This document shows positions 63,851 to 64,000 of a stretch of 64,000 nucleotides of DNA, one piece after another. The stretch is taken from assembly GCA_947044365.1 (NCBI GenBank), contig OX345636.1, positions 46,873,037 through 46,937,036 of the forward strand, given 5' to 3'. The stretch comes from Petrosia ficiformis. Lineage: Eukaryota > Porifera > Demospongiae > Haplosclerida > Petrosiidae. Each line of letters starts with the position of its first letter. Position 1 is the stretch's first letter. The notes beneath the pieces are model-generated. The model saw only the letters and a list, made by a program, of their open reading frames with translations, searched no databases and was not told the DNA's origin. Position numbers and translations under genes: made by a program.

Positions 63851-64000
63851 TAATAATTTATCTGTCGCAAGATTGAAAGGGTTATAATTACCTCTGGCTC
63901 GGTGATTATAAACCTGATATAGCACTTGGGGCATAACATAACCTATATATATATGTATAAATGTGAAATGTATACTTATATGTTTTAAATTCGGGCCACA

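Noticed and set aside
1..64000. tRNA, rRNA or prokaryotic features
   Set aside because: No recognisable tRNA cloverleaf, rRNA segment, Shine-Dalgarno-led operon or terminator was found by eye; the gene structure is eukaryotic.

Overview
The window looks like nuclear DNA of an animal. It is AT-rich, its genes are split into short exons with GT/AG introns, it is packed with DNA transposons, and its main host genes are scavenger-receptor cysteine-rich (SRCR) membrane receptors. The SRCR abundance, compact introns and transposon mix suggest a demosponge, possibly Amphimedon; this is inference, since no marker gene fixes the species. I saw no rRNA, tRNA, CRISPR or bacterial-type operon.

Main host gene: a minus-strand SRCR receptor runs from a signal-peptide exon at 35.2 kb to a transmembrane/proline-rich tail exon at 13.0 kb. 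Seventeen exons with consistent splice sites add up to 2763 nt (920 codons plus stop) with no stop inside. It encodes six SRCR domains, each split over two exons, with three small linker exons. The cassettes all begin and end in phase 1, and one four-exon SRCR pair plus linker is duplicated (26.2-21.9 kb and 19.2-13.7 kb). The introns hold many transposons.

Related SRCR pieces lie around it: a decayed copy of the first two domains (9.3-7.5 kb), single inverted exons at 5.1 and 35.8 kb, a broken 3' half of a second receptor (47.3-43.1 kb), and the plus-strand head of another receptor at 59.8-60.3 kb. The locus therefore looks like an expanding and decaying SRCR cluster.

Transposons by region. 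1-5 kb: an arm of a large palindromic repeat, a RecQ-like fragment, an unnamed pseudogene, a decayed Tc1-like transposase, and a hAT transposase carrying a small inversion. 6.6-7.2 kb: a long-TIR MITE. 14.1-16.8 kb: a foldback repeat interrupted by an unnamed transposon-associated gene. 20.2-21.9 kb: a Crypton-type tyrosine recombinase with an adjacent foldback. 30.9-31.7 kb: a pogo-type MITE. 36.1-39.5 kb: an apparently intact nine-exon P-element-like transposase (891 codons) whose left terminus matches the 6.6 kb MITE. 39.6-41.4 kb: a decayed convergent gene. 45.8-46.4 kb: an internally deleted Crypton. 47.6-49.6 kb: a hAT MITE and a pogo-like pseudogene. 50.8-51.9 kb: a second copy of the unnamed family. 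51.9-59.1 kb: a large inverted repeat with arms near 2 kb. 60.8-62.7 kb: a second, decayed hAT.

The clearest unusual items are the six-domain cassette receptor, the intact P-like transposase with its matching MITE, the large palindrome, and the Crypton with foldback and inverted terminal motifs.
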